Origin: Bemisia tabaci | Lineage: Eukaryota; Arthropoda; Insecta; Hemiptera; Aleyrodidae | Length of the DNA stretch: 64,000 nucleotides | Direction: 5' to 3' | Assembly: GCF_918797505.1 (NCBI RefSeq) | Contig: NC_092799.1 | Coordinates: 30,578,597-30,642,596, forward strand | Part shown: piece after piece, positions 1 to 12,200 of the stretch | Position numbering within the stretch: position 1 is the stretch's first letter | Layout of the letters: each line of letters starts with the position of its first letter | Program-made: the position numbers and the translations under genes | Notes under the pieces: model-generated | Database searches by the model: none | Seen by the model: only the letters and a program-made list of their open reading frames with translations | Told to the model about the DNA's origin: nothing

Positions 1-11
1 TATTTTTCTGT

Positions 12-96
12 CATTTAAACCTATGGTAAAGAATCGATTATTAAGATGTTCGCTGCGAACACCCTGTTTATCGATCCTTTTCCATAGGTTTAAATG
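12..96. repeat. short foldback element
   Basis: Two ~30 bp arms (12-41 and 67-96) are inverted copies of each other, both reading CATTTAAACCTATGG inward, around a 25 bp centre. This is the structure of a very short MITE or foldback. No target duplication is clear. Confidence 0.6.
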
Positions 97-2809
97 GTGT
101 AACAATCGATAAATCGCAGTTCACGCCACGCCACTGGTAGTGGGGACAGGAGAGCAAAACTGCGTGGATACGTTCGTGCTTTGCGGTAACTTTGTTTGCC
201 TATCGTGCGATTTGAAGGAAATTTCTCTCATCTACTTTTTATGGGTTGGTAATTGAGTTGATGATGCAGTTAGGCTCAGCCCTGTTATGACAGTCATATA
301 GCATTATTTTATCACCCATCACTTTCAGTAGGTATGGCATCAGATCATCCGATTTTCCTTTCATTTGGCTTATTGTCCTTCGATATTGTAACCGACGTTT
401 TGAATGTGCTTCACGATTTACTTGAAATCGCCATGAATCCATCGTTTACCCTCAAACTAGGAGCTTCTTAGGAACAAGAATTTTTTGTTTTATTCATTTT
501 TTTTTATTTTTATGCAGTTTATTCGGCTTCTATTCCTGTTTATTTAGAAACTTAGGAATCTACAGCCATCTATATAGACATGAGTTTTAACATAGAGATT
601 ATTTTATTTTCAGTAGACATCAAGGAGATTTTGGCATATCCATGCTCCGGCTTCCAAATTTTCAGGTATTAAGGCCGAGTAGAATCTGTTTCTGCAGATC
701 CTCGCATCAGTTCAAAACAAGATATTCGTTGAGAGGAAATAAATTGGCTGACGAGCGAATTGCGCCTGAAATTTGTTAATGCTAGTCCCACGACATACGA
801 TCCGCAAATCATTTGTCGTTTTATAAGACAGAAGAAGCAAGTTACAATATCTTCATGGCTCGAAATGTGCTTGTCATGCCCACTGTTATCTTTAGAAGGA
901 AATGAAGAGGGAGATTGGGAGAGAGAGGGGAGGGATAGAGACAGACGAAAGAACCATGTAGGTATTTGCATGCTCATATCACCTTAAATTTGTTCCTTTC
1001 CTCTCCTCCTTTCTCTCATTTAAGAACACTTTATTTATACATTACATCTTGTGAATAGCCGTTAGTACTCCTATCCAGGAACGGAGGGAAGCACATTTTT
1101 ATTTTTTAAGAGTCCAAGAAAGATTTGAGGTATACGTCTTTTCCTTGTTAATTTTTCGTACGTTCAATTATATTTCTTGGATTTACAATTCCATTTTATA
1201 TCAACTGTATTATTAATCTCATTTTCTCGAAGTTCTCATCCACCCCAGCATCACCTTGAGGCGTAGGATCAGGAAATCTGAGATAAAAGTAAAGCGAAAT
1301 TTCAACTTGGCATAGCTGCCTCCTACACTAGCTCTCTTTGGGTTCCCCGTAAATTTACGGAAAAACGGTTGATACAATCTGACAGGGCAAAGGGTGGGAA
1401 TTAATCTCATGCTTCCAGTGGTTATGTTTAATGCAAGAGTTGGACCACCATTTTGTTTCCCTCGATAATACGTAATACTTACCTGCTCTCATTGGAGCGC
1501 AGCGCAGCTATCACGCGTTAAGAATGAACGCGGGATAAATCAATGGTGGACCGCGAGTGAGTCGGTGAGGGGGGGGGGGGGGGCTATTTGCTGATGTCCC
1601 CCAAAAGGAGGGTTCGGGAGGCCTCATCTCGAATTTTTTTTAAAAAAAAATAGACCCACCAAGATTTAATTTTTAGCAGTTTTAGCATGCAATTTGTGCA
1701 TCATTTGAAAGTTGAAAATTGACGAATAATACTTCTCTCAGGGTAATTTTATTTTAGTATATGGACTAGGTATTTATTTCTGCGGTGTTGAGTAACCTTT
1801 GGTTCGGTATACTTTGGTGCTATAGTTTTGTCTTGAGACCATTTTAGTTTTTAGAGAGCATTTTCCCCTTTCTATTTACCCTTTTTTTCCCTTTTTCGGC
1901 CCTGGGGGGGGGGGGGGGGGCATGACACCATGCCCACCCCCCTGGGTCCGCCACTGGAATGGACTGAAGTTTTTATGTGCTTAACTACTTGTTAAGCTGA
2001 TTATTTCTTCTGTTAATTAAACACATTTTGAATATTATAGCCTGTTGAGTTTTTTCTTATTACTGTTTTTTCGGCTATGTATCGCAAGTAGCACAGCTTG
2101 TTATTTGTAATAACTTGCGATTACAAATTGAATCGTGTCGTGCGAAAACCGCTTATGTCATTTTTCTCTAACTTTTATAAAATCGAAAAAACTGTGTGTA
2201 CACTTTAAAGTAGTGGATTAAAAAATGTCCGAAAGTTAATTATAACAGATGTCGCGTGCCATGCTGGCTGAGGCCGTTATTATGGATAATATTCTAAGTA
2301 ATTTAAATGCCACCCGCTCCGCTCTGCCGTTCTCAGGAAGAATGCCGTATGAGCGACCGGACATTGCTGAGATTTCGCTGGTAAATCCAGAATTTCTTCA
2401 TAGTTGAAATTTTATTTTCCTTGATCCTTACACAGAATTTTATCCGCCATTTGCCTTGGATGCGTTTGAAAATTCCGAGGAAAAATATACATGTTTTTTT
2501 CCGAAAATAAAAATTTTGTCAAAAGGCGCTTGACAACATTCCAGTCCTTGTGTGGCTTTTTTCCTAAGCCCGACGGTCATGGTGAAAGAACCGGTATACG
2601 ATGACTGGGGTTGGTTCACACGAGCCTCAGATGTGCGTCTGCGAATTAATCTTAAAAAGCATCAGACATGAACCTGAAAGAAAAAGAATAGCTCGAGTAT
2701 CAACACACCGAAAGACACGAGAGACGTTTTCGGGCCTCCTTTTCAACTTTTTCCCCGAATCTGAGCGACGCGACACCTCCATTGGCAGCTCGAGCTCATA
2801 CATTTAGCG
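97..2809. other. gene-free AT-rich spacer
   Basis: I see no supported exon on either strand, only short chance ORFs. Two long G runs lie at 1569-1583 and 1904-1920. The rest looks like decayed intergenic or intronic DNA. Confidence 0.5.
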
Positions 2810-3200
2810 GAGCATTGCGAGTTTACTCGCAATGCTCTGCCATCACGCCTTCAATTTTGCGGATGCAGCACGGACGTCCATCAAGCTCGAATAGTTGTAT
2901 CTCTGCCCCGTCGTCGACGCGCACCTTCTCCTTTGTTCTGCTTCCATATCGTGTTGGTTTCGTTTGTCTCATTTGTAGTGGTGCTTCAAGAGCTACGTGA
3001 GTAACACAGCCGAGCAAAGGAAAGATGTAACTGGCCTCATTCTTTACTTTTCTCCCGAATCAATCGAATTAATCCCTAATAACTCGAGGTGCTGCGGAGC
3101 ATGTACACGCCTCGCGCCATCGCGCCTTCAATTTTGCAGATGCAGCACGGACGTCCATCAAGCTCGAATAGTTGTATCACTGCGCCGTCGTCAACGCGTA
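2810..3200. repeat. direct duplication with hairpin
   Basis: A segment at 2841-2924 recurs at 3118-3200 (offset 277 bp) with few differences. On the minus strand both copies encode nearly the same peptide, around IQLFELDGRPCCI, so this may be an old coding duplication. Just before copy 1 is a hairpin with a perfect 12 bp stem (2810-2821 with 2826-2837) and a TTTA loop. No known family is recognised. Confidence 0.55.
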
Positions 3201-3224
3201 TCCTCTCCTGTTCTATTTCCACAT

Positions 3225-3476
3225 CTGCCGTGATAAGGAAAAACGCCGTATGAACATTCGAGAGTTGCCAAATTTCCTTCGATAAAGTGTTCATTTATGA
3301 GGAAAGTTATTAATATTTTAATTTGAAGTTTTCAGAATATTTGAGTAGATTTGCGCACTAAGGTTACTCTAAAACTGGAAGAAAAATATGCATGAGCTTA
3401 CCGAGAAGTCGGTATTTTATCAAAGGGAATTTGGCAACGCCTGAAGGCTCATACGGCGTTCTTCCGTATCACGGCA
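3225..3476. mobile_element. MITE, family M1 copy 1
   Basis: The ends CTGCCGTGATAAGG and its inverse are followed by a second matched stretch (CGCCGTATGA..., TTGCCAAATTTCCTT). This makes a ~55 bp imperfect terminal inverted repeat around an A/T-rich core. A relative with the same ends and size lies at 25326-25578. There is no coding capacity, so it is a non-autonomous DNA transposon. Confidence 0.7.
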
Positions 3477-3984
3477 GATAGTGTTTGTTGGCCTGATTGG
3501 CGACTTTTCGTGTAAAATAAAGTCTAGGGCACCTGAGGGTTATACAGGTTAACCCTTTCAAAAATGTATAAATTTTGAGGGACAACAAAATTACAGCGAT
3601 CTCCCGGACAGGTGTATGTAATCATGTCTCAACATCAAGTAAGCACTGAAAAAATTAAGAGAAACGATGTCAAAGTCGTCCATGAACTCATAATTTTAGT
3701 TTCAAAAAATCCAAATTTCCTATTTGAAAGGCAAGAACAGAAATTCCAAAAGAATCAAAATAATAGGTTGGAACATACTCTTCTAACATTGAATTAGAAA
3801 TGTTATCATGCAATATTTAAGCGAGGAAAACTCACCCTACTGCTGAAACAAATGTGTGATTCTTGTTTGCTTCTTTGGTGTTCCGTAATCTTTCGTCTTT
3901 TTTTAAAAAAAATTTTAGCTACATTTTGCATTTTTTTACTTTGCCACATTTGGCTGTTGCCACGCCTCTCAGAGGAAGCCAATG

Positions 3985-4240
3985 TAGGCGCGGCGCACAG
4001 TGGATCGAGTCAATCAGAGAGGTCGGACATGAAATTTTAAACTATAACTGTAAATTTTCGTGTGCAATTTGTTAAATGTTGAATTTTAAAGGGTGCCTCC
4101 CAAAGAAAATTTTACGAGGAATCCAATGGGACCACTTTCAAAACCTCAAAGTTTTGTATGAACGGAGTTATAAGCTTTTAAAGTTTCTAAATTTTGTCCG
4201 ACCTCTCCCATTGACTCGATCTACTGTGCGGCACTGCGTC
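3985..4240. mobile_element. MITE-like inverted repeat
   Basis: About 45 bp at 3990-4030 (GCGCACAGTGGATCGAGTCA) returns inverted at 4192-4234 with a few mismatches. The centre is AT-rich and non-coding. Exact ends and target duplication are not resolved. Confidence 0.6.
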
Positions 4241-4245
4241 TCCAA

Positions 4246-5251
4246 CCCGCTGGATAAGCAAAGTCCTGGATAACCGAGAGCCAGATAATCGAATGGTTAC
4301 CATAACATAAGGAATAAATGAATGATAATATGAATTTACTAGATGGCTGCAAATGAGAGGAAATAAAAGTATTCTGATTAGCAAACGAAAAAAATGGAAA
4401 CAATCTGATGGAGACAAGGAAAGTTACAATTTTGGGATCGGACCTTAAGGATTCCTTTTTTTCATATCATAAATGACAAATCCTATCCCTTTCACTTATG
4501 ATTACAGCTGTATCTTGATACAAAGTTTCTGAAAATAACATTTTTCCAAAAACATCCTCCATTTTTTCAAGTTGTGGCCTGTCTTTTCTTGTTACTGTTC
4601 CTCAAAAAAAAGTTTTTTTTTTTTAAAACGATGTTTTGCTTTTGATTCCTCTCCGAAAGAAAAAAAAAAAATCAATAACTTATAGACCATGAATAAAATG
4701 TTTATTTTCACACCTTCGAAAAGAGAAATAACAACAAATCACATATTTTGCAAATAGTGAGTGGTTTAAAAACACTATACAAATACTTACAAGTTTATAT
4801 ACTGACAAGGATTTACAAATACTTTATAAAATTAGCCTGTTTGAAGGCGGCCAATTCAACCTAGAAAGTATTGAAAAACACAAGTCCTAATGCTCCAGAT
4901 TCAAGAGGCTCCCACTGATGAGCTGGTTACCACAGAATCATGATCAACTTATTTGATACGGATTAAAGGGCCTGCATGTTTCTGAGTCACAGAGGAAATT
5001 TATTTTAAAGATGAAAAAGGTTTATGAATAATTATACAAGGAATGTAAGACAAAGAGAGACCTTCATAAAACTTGTTCCTTGAAACCCTTAAAATTATTC
5101 ATAAAACATCATTCAATTGAATTGCGTTGTTTTGTTTAAATTTTAATTTTGTAAAATGTGTGTGAATGTGAATAAAATTCCAATCCAAGCTGGACAACAT
5201 TGGTCGAAACAAACTACTGGTATCAATAAACCATCTGAGAGGGTTGAGTCC
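4246..5251. other. spacer, no gene seen
   Basis: AT-rich DNA with poly-A/T runs and no supported coding exon or repeat structure. Confidence 0.4.
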
Positions 5252-5253
5252 TA

Positions 5254-5485
5254 CACGGCAAAAAAAAGAATTGCTGATTCAGCAATTCAATTGCTAAAAA
5301 CAGTGAGTGCAATGTTTCAACGCAGATTTTACAACAAAAAAATGCTACAAAACCACATTGTAAACTAATTTAACCACGGGGGCGGTTAAAGTAGCATTTT
5401 TTTGTTGTAAAATCTGCGTTAAAACATTGCACTCACTGTTTTTAGCAATTGAATTGCTGAATCAGCAATTCTTTTTTTTTCCGTG
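5254..5485. mobile_element. foldback MITE of the CAC-G-A(n) group
   Basis: The element is 232 bp and almost wholly palindromic, with ~100 bp arms that each contain AATTGCTGATTCAGCAATTC and TTTTACAACAAAAAAATGCT. It opens with CACGGCAAAA and closes with the inverse, and is flanked by TA on both sides (5252-5253 and 5486-5487). The termini and 2-bp target duplication match the foldbacks in the 44-55 kb region. Confidence 0.75.
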
Positions 5486-6348
5486 TATTCTGAAAAATAT
5501 TATTGATTAATTCTTAAGATTGTAAAGAATTGCTGATAATTATGATTACTACCAGGAAATATATTTTTTTCCCGGAAAATACATTGAAAAGATGGTGTCA
5601 TAACCACAAATGAAAAATTTATCTGCAACTCTTGTCTTGAGTGCTCTATGTAGCTTAAAAAGAATACAATCATAAGCCTAAAATTAACTGGTTCCTGTCG
5701 CAAATAGAATCAAATGATTTAGGAATATATTTTCCAAAGTTTTACAGAAAACTCCTGCTAAACAGTTTGAGTTTCATTCAATTTTAATAATTGGCATTTC
5801 TTTCTTAGAAGTAAATAAAAAATTGATGAGAAAAATGAGTTTTCATAATACAAGCAGTAAACAATCTAACCCCAGAACCCCAACCATTTGAAAATTAATA
5901 CACAAAATTCAGTTCGGTAATATTTTCGGAAAAATATTTCCTTTCCTTAAAAGTTATGAATGATTTTGCTAACCACTGTCACAAACATACTTAAACTTAA
6001 TGATAAAATTCGGTTCTTTTCTGCTGAGCACTATTCAAATTATTTGATAAGCTGATGATGTTACTGAATTTCAGACTGGTTTTATTTCATCTTGCCTAGA
6101 AATACAAAATTTCAACAATCAGGTCAGAGAAGTTGTTTCGGGTATTAGACAGGATGAAAATTTACCTATTTGTTTAGAACAAACCGATTCAGTGTTGTAA
6201 AAATGGCTTTTTGAAAAGTGAGTTGTAACAATAAGGACATAAATCCATGATTACCCTACTAGTGTCACTTTCTAAGGACTTTTTAAAAATTCCATCTCGT
6301 AATAACCAATTAAAAAAATATTTTGACAAAAAAAAGTAACAATGCAAT
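5486..6348. other. 3' flank of BRAT1-like gene
   Basis: There is no ORF of note. Read on the minus strand this is the downstream or 3'UTR side of the BRAT1-like gene. A possible AATAAA poly-A signal (TTTATT on the plus strand) lies at 6081-6086, about 260 nt past the stop codon. Confidence 0.35.
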
Positions 6349-9093
6349 TCAGTAACAATCGAGGGTTGGATTCTCTGCATTATTGAACCCTGGTAACAAA
6401 ATATCATTCAACAGCGATTCAAGATTATTCTGGGACTGTTTGAAAAACAAAATTTTAGCTTCTACCACCTCGGCAGCATTTATTTTTGTAAACAGGTCAA
6501 CCAACTCAGATTCCGTCAAAATAGACGTATCACTATTGAGAGATATAACTTGATCATGCTTCGAGTTACCAAGGTTTTTGTAAACACCTGCTAAGAGATT
6601 AATGTCTTTGGAGCCAACAATCGAATCAATTACTTCATCAGAAAGACAGGCTGCTTTTGCACCTTGACCATTTGAATTCTGCTGTTTGTGAGTGAATTTT
6701 GGGCTAAGGGCATCTGAATTGGGAGATTGAAAATTTCCTGCAGAAGGGGTACTTGACAAAGCATGACATAAATCAAGCCTCTGCTCCATGTTCGACGAGA
6801 GATACCTATTTAAGTGACTTGATAGCTCATCTAAAATTACTGCAGCTCTTTTGCATACTTCTAAGTCAGCTTCATTGTAAAGACAGTTTATTAATACTCG
6901 AAAACAACCCAAATTATTAAGTTGAGTTAGTTGTTTAACAAAAAAAGATCTGATCTCTGCATTGGACATTGAAGCTGAGACCTCGAGGTGATGCATCATA
7001 ACCGCTTGCCAAAAAATCAGCGTGTTGATACACACTTCCCAATGCAGGTCTTTAGTGCAAACTGATGAAAGAGTGGAGAATACTTCACCTTCTAAATTCA
7101 CTGGAAAACCACCATTTTTATAAATTTCAGTAAAGAGCAACGGAAATTGTCTCCGAACGATGGCCTCATCTTCTGATATGATTGCATCCAGAAGTTTTCT
7201 TACTACGCTGTTTTGATTCATCTGTGACCACAAGCCATCCACTGTTACAAGATTACACAAGCAGGCAATGGCTGAGGCGCGCACATAATATTCGGAGTCT
7301 GATAGGAAAATATCGAGGACATCTTCTGCTAACTGCAAGCTGATGACTGAATTAGAAGCTGATTTTTTTACCAGCTCAGCATAGCTAGAAAGAACTTCTA
7401 GAGTTGAATCTCTCACTTCCCATGAGTTACTGTACAGATACTTTAGCAAAACACTTTCAAGATTAGGTTGAAGAGGCTTGCTAATAACATGCTCATCTCC
7501 TTTTTTTGGCAGAGATTTTAAAATATGACGAACTACACTTAAGGCAGGGGCAGTGCACGAGTTAGGAGGTAAACCAGGTATTGAGAGGAACATAACCATA
7601 TCAGATAGTAACTTGCGAAATTGTTCATAATCTAAAAAATCTCCTGACCTGATGATGGAATTTTTTAATTGAAGTAACAAAATGGATGTTAGTCGACTTT
7701 CGGTAAAATTGGAGAATGGTATGATTGACGAATCTGTATCTTTAGGGACAAAATACTGATGGAATAAAGTGGTGAGTACATTGAACACAAGCATTTTGTA
7801 TGGTAACAAGGCACAATCAAACTCTGATTCAAGGGCAATCATGCTAGATATTGCTACTGATTCTAAATTTGAGTGCGAAGTGAGTGTCTGTTTGAACAGA
7901 GTGATAAAATTACTAAGACTTCCTTCAGAAAAATTATTTAAAAACTTAGAGTACAGAAAACTATAATCTTCTGCCATCTTTTCACTTTCAGGACTGTGTT
8001 GTTGTAATAGAACATGAACAGGAGTCAGTCTAATGGCTAATAAACTTTCTAATAGTCCAGACTCCATCATTTTTGTGTTTACTTTACAGTATTTTGCAGC
8101 CAACTCACACATCAGAGTAACTTCTCGCAAGGAATCTCGCTCAAGAAATCGTATCAAAATTTTAGCAAGGAATTCTTCAAAATTGCTGCTGTGGTCATGT
8201 TCAAGTGCTGTACTTTCCTTTTGTTTGAAATTTAAAACCTCATTTATAACCAATAGTTTGCCAATTTTTATGAGAGTTTCATTACTTTGTGTTGTTTGAA
8301 AATCAGACCACAAATTTTCATAAAAACTAGTTCTTACAGTGAAATACTTTTTTGCAACTCCAAACTCTTGTTGCATTAAAAAACTCTCTAGCACTGAAAT
8401 TAGTAAATTTAAGATTTGATTGTACTTTTTGTATTCATTTTTAAGGGAAAATACAGAGCCACTCAGGCGATACTTTTCGTAAGACTCAAAAATCTGAGAT
8501 ACAATCTTCAAAAAATCATCTTCACTCCTTCTGCAGGATTTGGCACAAATAGCAACCAAAAACTCTCTGCTTTCTTTCTTCACATACAAACTTTCATCTG
8601 TGATGTACATTGACAAGACCGTTTTCCACAATTCGTTTTGAACTACGTAGTCTAAGCCTTTTTCATGAGATATGAGGCTGGTCAGTAATTTGGAATAAGC
8701 AATAGGAAAAAGAGGATTTGTTTTCAGTTTTTTTTCAATCAACTCTTGATACTGTTCTAAAATAAGTTTTTCATTATTCAAGAGATCAAAGTACATTGGG
8801 TTTGAACACAAAGTTCTAAGAACATGAATAGAAAAAACTGCAACTGTAGGTTTTAGTGTTCCGCTCTTCCAATGACTAACACATGCAGTTAACCAATCCT
8901 TGTAAATGGTTTCATACAGGTTGAGTGCACACTCAAGGGGAAATTTCTCCAGAAACGAAGCAAGTTTCGATAAAATTGAATCATCAGTCACATCATAGTT
9001 CATGTCTAATAATTTAAAGAGACTTAAGCTTAACTTTTCGCTGACGGAGTACTGTTTTGATTCTTTTTCTACATTCTTAGTGCTAGACTCCAT
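6349..9093 (-). CDS. BRAT1: BRAT1 homologue (Integrator nuclease partner)
   Basis: One uninterrupted 914-codon frame. An in-frame TAG lies upstream of the ATG, which sits in a good context (A at -3, G at +4), so the start is well supported and the gene appears to be single-exon. The protein is alpha-helical throughout, as expected for HEAT/ARM repeats. Two segments match vertebrate BRAT1 closely: WEVRDSTLEVL (about residue 558) and YVRASAI (about residue 603). The last residues are LDCY; human BRAT1 (821 aa) also ends in DCY. In vertebrates BRAT1 binds ATM/BRCA1 and, in structural work, places its C-terminal tail in the active site of the Integrator endonuclease INTS11. Keeping that tail argues that the INTS11 role is the conserved one. 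The rest of the protein diverges strongly, as usual for this family. A C1orf50-like gene lies 140 bp upstream on the same strand. Confidence 0.93.
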   Translation of the reverse strand: MESSTKNVEKESKQYSVSEKLSLSLFKLLDMNYDVTDDSILSKLASFLEKFPLECALNLYETIYKDWLTACVSHWKSGTLKPTVAVFSIHVLRTLCSNPMYFDLLNNEKLILEQYQELIEKKLKTNPLFPIAYSKLLTSLISHEKGLDYVVQNELWKTVLSMYITDESLYVKKESREFLVAICAKSCRRSEDDFLKIVSQIFESYEKYRLSGSVFSLKNEYKKYNQILNLLISVLESFLMQQEFGVAKKYFTVRTSFYENLWSDFQTTQSNETLIKIGKLLVINEVLNFKQKESTALEHDHSSNFEEFLAKILIRFLERDSLREVTLMCELAAKYCKVNTKMMESGLLESLLAIRLTPVHVLLQQHSPESEKMAEDYSFLYSKFLNNFSEGSLSNFITLFKQTLTSHSNLESVAISSMIALESEFDCALLPYKMLVFNVLTTLFHQYFVPKDTDSSIIPFSNFTESRLTSILLLQLKNSIIRSGDFLDYEQFRKLLSDMVMFLSIPGLPPNSCTAPALSVVRHILKSLPKKGDEHVISKPLQPNLESVLLKYLYSNSWEVRDSTLEVLSSYAELVKKSASNSVISLQLAEDVLDIFLSDSEYYVRASAIACLCNLVTVDGLWSQMNQNSVVRKLLDAIISEDEAIVRRQFPLLFTEIYKNGGFPVNLEGEVFSTLSSVCTKDLHWEVCINTLIFWQAVMMHHLEVSASMSNAEIRSFFVKQLTQLNNLGCFRVLINCLYNEADLEVCKRAAVILDELSSHLNRYLSSNMEQRLDLCHALSSTPSAGNFQSPNSDALSPKFTHKQQNSNGQGAKAACLSDEVIDSIVGSKDINLLAGVYKNLGNSKHDQVISLNSDTSILTESELVDLFTKINAAEVVEAKILFFKQSQNNLESLLNDILLPGFNNAENPTLDCY

Positions 9094-9233
9094 CTTGTTG
9101 ATAGTTCTGGAGTACGGATCACAAATTAAGAACTGGCAGAGCTGAGCCTACAATTTGATTCTCTTTTCCTTGCAAGGTGATAACAGGTTGATGGAAAACA
9201 GGCTTTGGGTGAGAGAAAACAGGCATGCACTTA

Positions 9234-12200
9234 TTAATTATCAATACACATTAAATTGTCTACTTTGCTTCCACTTTCGTAACCTGATATTATCTGATCA
9301 ATAGCTGATAAATCACGATGACGGGCAGTGAAGTCGGCTGCTGCTGTCCAGGACATGTCATGTTCTAAATAATAGGCACCAAGAAATTCATGTGGCATTG
9401 AGCTGCTCCATTCCTGAAACAAGTATCAGTAAATTAGCACTGATCTGAAATGGAAAAAAGACCACATCAGATAATGGAGGAATAGAAGTTTTATCCTGAA
9501 TTATGTAGAGTTCTATAACTTCTTCATATTCAAATTGACTTCTATAACCTGAGTCCAAGATTAGAGAATTACTTCACTTTTTGCGACGTTCAAACAAAAC
9601 TTCTGCTTAGACTTTCTTCTTCAAGTTGAACTGACATTCAGTAAAACTGACTTGACTTAACTTTGCACAAAATTTCGACTATCAGATATTAGAATGATGG
9701 AAAAAGGTACTGTGAAGCATTGTCTGCAAGAATAAAGAGGCTGTAGAGATGTCGTCAGATAAGTTGACCATTGTTTACTTTTGGCAAGAAAGCGCACACA
9801 ACGAATTTAGACCTCTGCACATAGCGGCGTTCGCTACTATCTACCTTGAAATCATCCATCTCATGATTGTATCGTAAAAAAACTACTTATCAGTTATGAT
9901 TACTGTGTGGCTAAAAATTAAAATGTTACAAGGTTTGAAAGTATTAAAAGACTTATCTAAGCTTGTGTTCTTGCTTATGCGAGAGTTGGATGTTTTCATG
10001 CGGATAGTAGTGATGCGAAAACGCCTGCAAATCGAAAGTAAACAGTGGTCAACCTACCTGAAGACACCTCTGACTACTTTTTTATAACATCATGCTGGTG
10101 GATGAAATTTGGCCGCTGCTTAACATGTGTTCCTGTGAGAAAACACATGAAGAGTCTTCCTTTTGTGCTGATATCTTTCCAGGGGTTGGTACAATACAAA
10201 AATTTAAAGAATCCTTTCTGAAAGAGGATGCAACTTCACTTCGGAATACTGACTCTTCCATGAATGACGTTGTGTTATAATTGGGGAAAAGAAGGCTACA
10301 TACCAAAAATCGTTATTTTACTAAGATTCTAACAAACCACTTATGCAGCTTTGGCCGATTGAAGGCTACTTTGAATGATTAATGTGGAGACTGCTTCACT
10401 CATGGATGCTCTGATGACCTGAAGATGACTGCTCTTTAGTAAAGGTGAATCCAGGCTTGGAACTACGCGATTTGGCCACCACGTCGCGCTGCTCAGAATA
10501 GCCGTATATATTTGCCAAAATAACAAAAACCGTAATACTTATTCAAGATTGGGAATCCAGGGGATACGGCAACATACTTGAGGAACACTCAGTAAAAAAA
10601 TCTTCCCAAAATTCCCCCCAAAAAAGTCATAACTACGGCAGAAAGTGATTCCCATTGCGGCAATGGGAGAGAGAGAGACAGAACATGAGAGATTTGGTTG
10701 CGCGCTCAGCCGCCGCGGCTGAGCTGAAAGTTTCAGCCGTACTTTTTCTGCGCTTGTAATCCTAATTGCCAATATTTTTGGCTCAAAAAATCAAGCAAAA
10801 AATAATCTATATCTTGTGGATCTGCTTTTTGTAATTTGAACAATACTATTTCAGTAATCATTGAAGGAAAGTGAAATTCTCAGTGGTGACTGGTGGCGTT
10901 AACTCTTATCTTGAATTATCCCTAATCGAACCCTGGATTCACCTTCAGTATCCACTAGTCTGATATCACGAAACAGAGTAATTATGGTCCCTCCAATCTC
11001 ATAAGTAATATCTGAGGTTGTTTGCACTCTTTAGAATGGCATTGGCAGAAGTTTCTAGGCCCATATGATACTTTTAAAATTTTGTGACTTACCCAAGTTA
11101 CTGTATACTCCCTGTCGTTTTCAGACTAACAGAAACCCTATTTTAATTACTTGAATTCTGAGAGGGGCTTTTTTTCTTCTTTTTTTTTACTTGACTCATT
11201 TGTCTGCATCTCTCATGTGCAACTGTCCCAGCCTTGCGCCCAACAGACCCACGCCCTTTGAACAACAGCTTACAACTGCTGACAAATTTTTACTAGATCT
11301 TATGTGATAACTTGTAGGAAATGACAATGAATTAAGAACTCATAAAAGATGTTGTAGATATTTGATGTTGATGTTGAGGAAACGTTAATATGAAAAAAAA
11401 GGAAAGAAAAAAAAATTAAAATAGTAGTTTACCTCTGGAGATAACATGGAAAAATATTCTTGTCCCGAGGGTCTCCTGTACAAGAAGTATAGATGGCCGG
11501 GCTTCTTTTGGAAATTGCATGCAGCTCTATGAAGGTTTGCGTTGTTTTGTGCGTCTTTTAAGATTGATTCCGCCTGAGATTTTAAAAACCTGACTTGATC
11601 TACAATGACTTGAAGTTTGCCTGTTGTTGTGGATCGCACGTATGAATCAGCCTGAGTGAGAAATAACGTTACAGATTATAAATAACATCATTCATATTGA
11701 AACAAACTTTAAATCGAAAAAAAAAAAATTCTTCAGAGCGTTATTTAAATATTAAGTAACAAAGTATTTACAGGTGCTGTAAAATCCTCTCAATTGAGAT
11801 GCAACTCGGAGTCTAACAAATTACCAAACAATTCAAAGGTTAAACTCTAAACACATGGCTCTTAGCTGCCTGTTTCAGAAAGTCTATTCCTTTTTTTCTT
11901 TTCTCAAGGCGAAACTTGTCAACTTCATTACTTGAAATTTTATAAAAATGTTTTTTATGAAGAAGGAAAATCATGGTAATTTTCAAGATATCACATTCAA
12001 TTGTTTTCCAAATAGTTAGAAAAGTAAGTATGACCAGAAACCTGCAACATTACAAAACCAAAGATGAACACCAAGTTCATTGGTCTGAAAACCATAGTTT
12101 AAATGTGATCTGCGGACTGATTGTTGAAATTGATAAACAAAGCTGTAGACAAAGACATAAGGAGTATAGAGTGATCCTATTGGTTGCAACTGGTGGTTTT

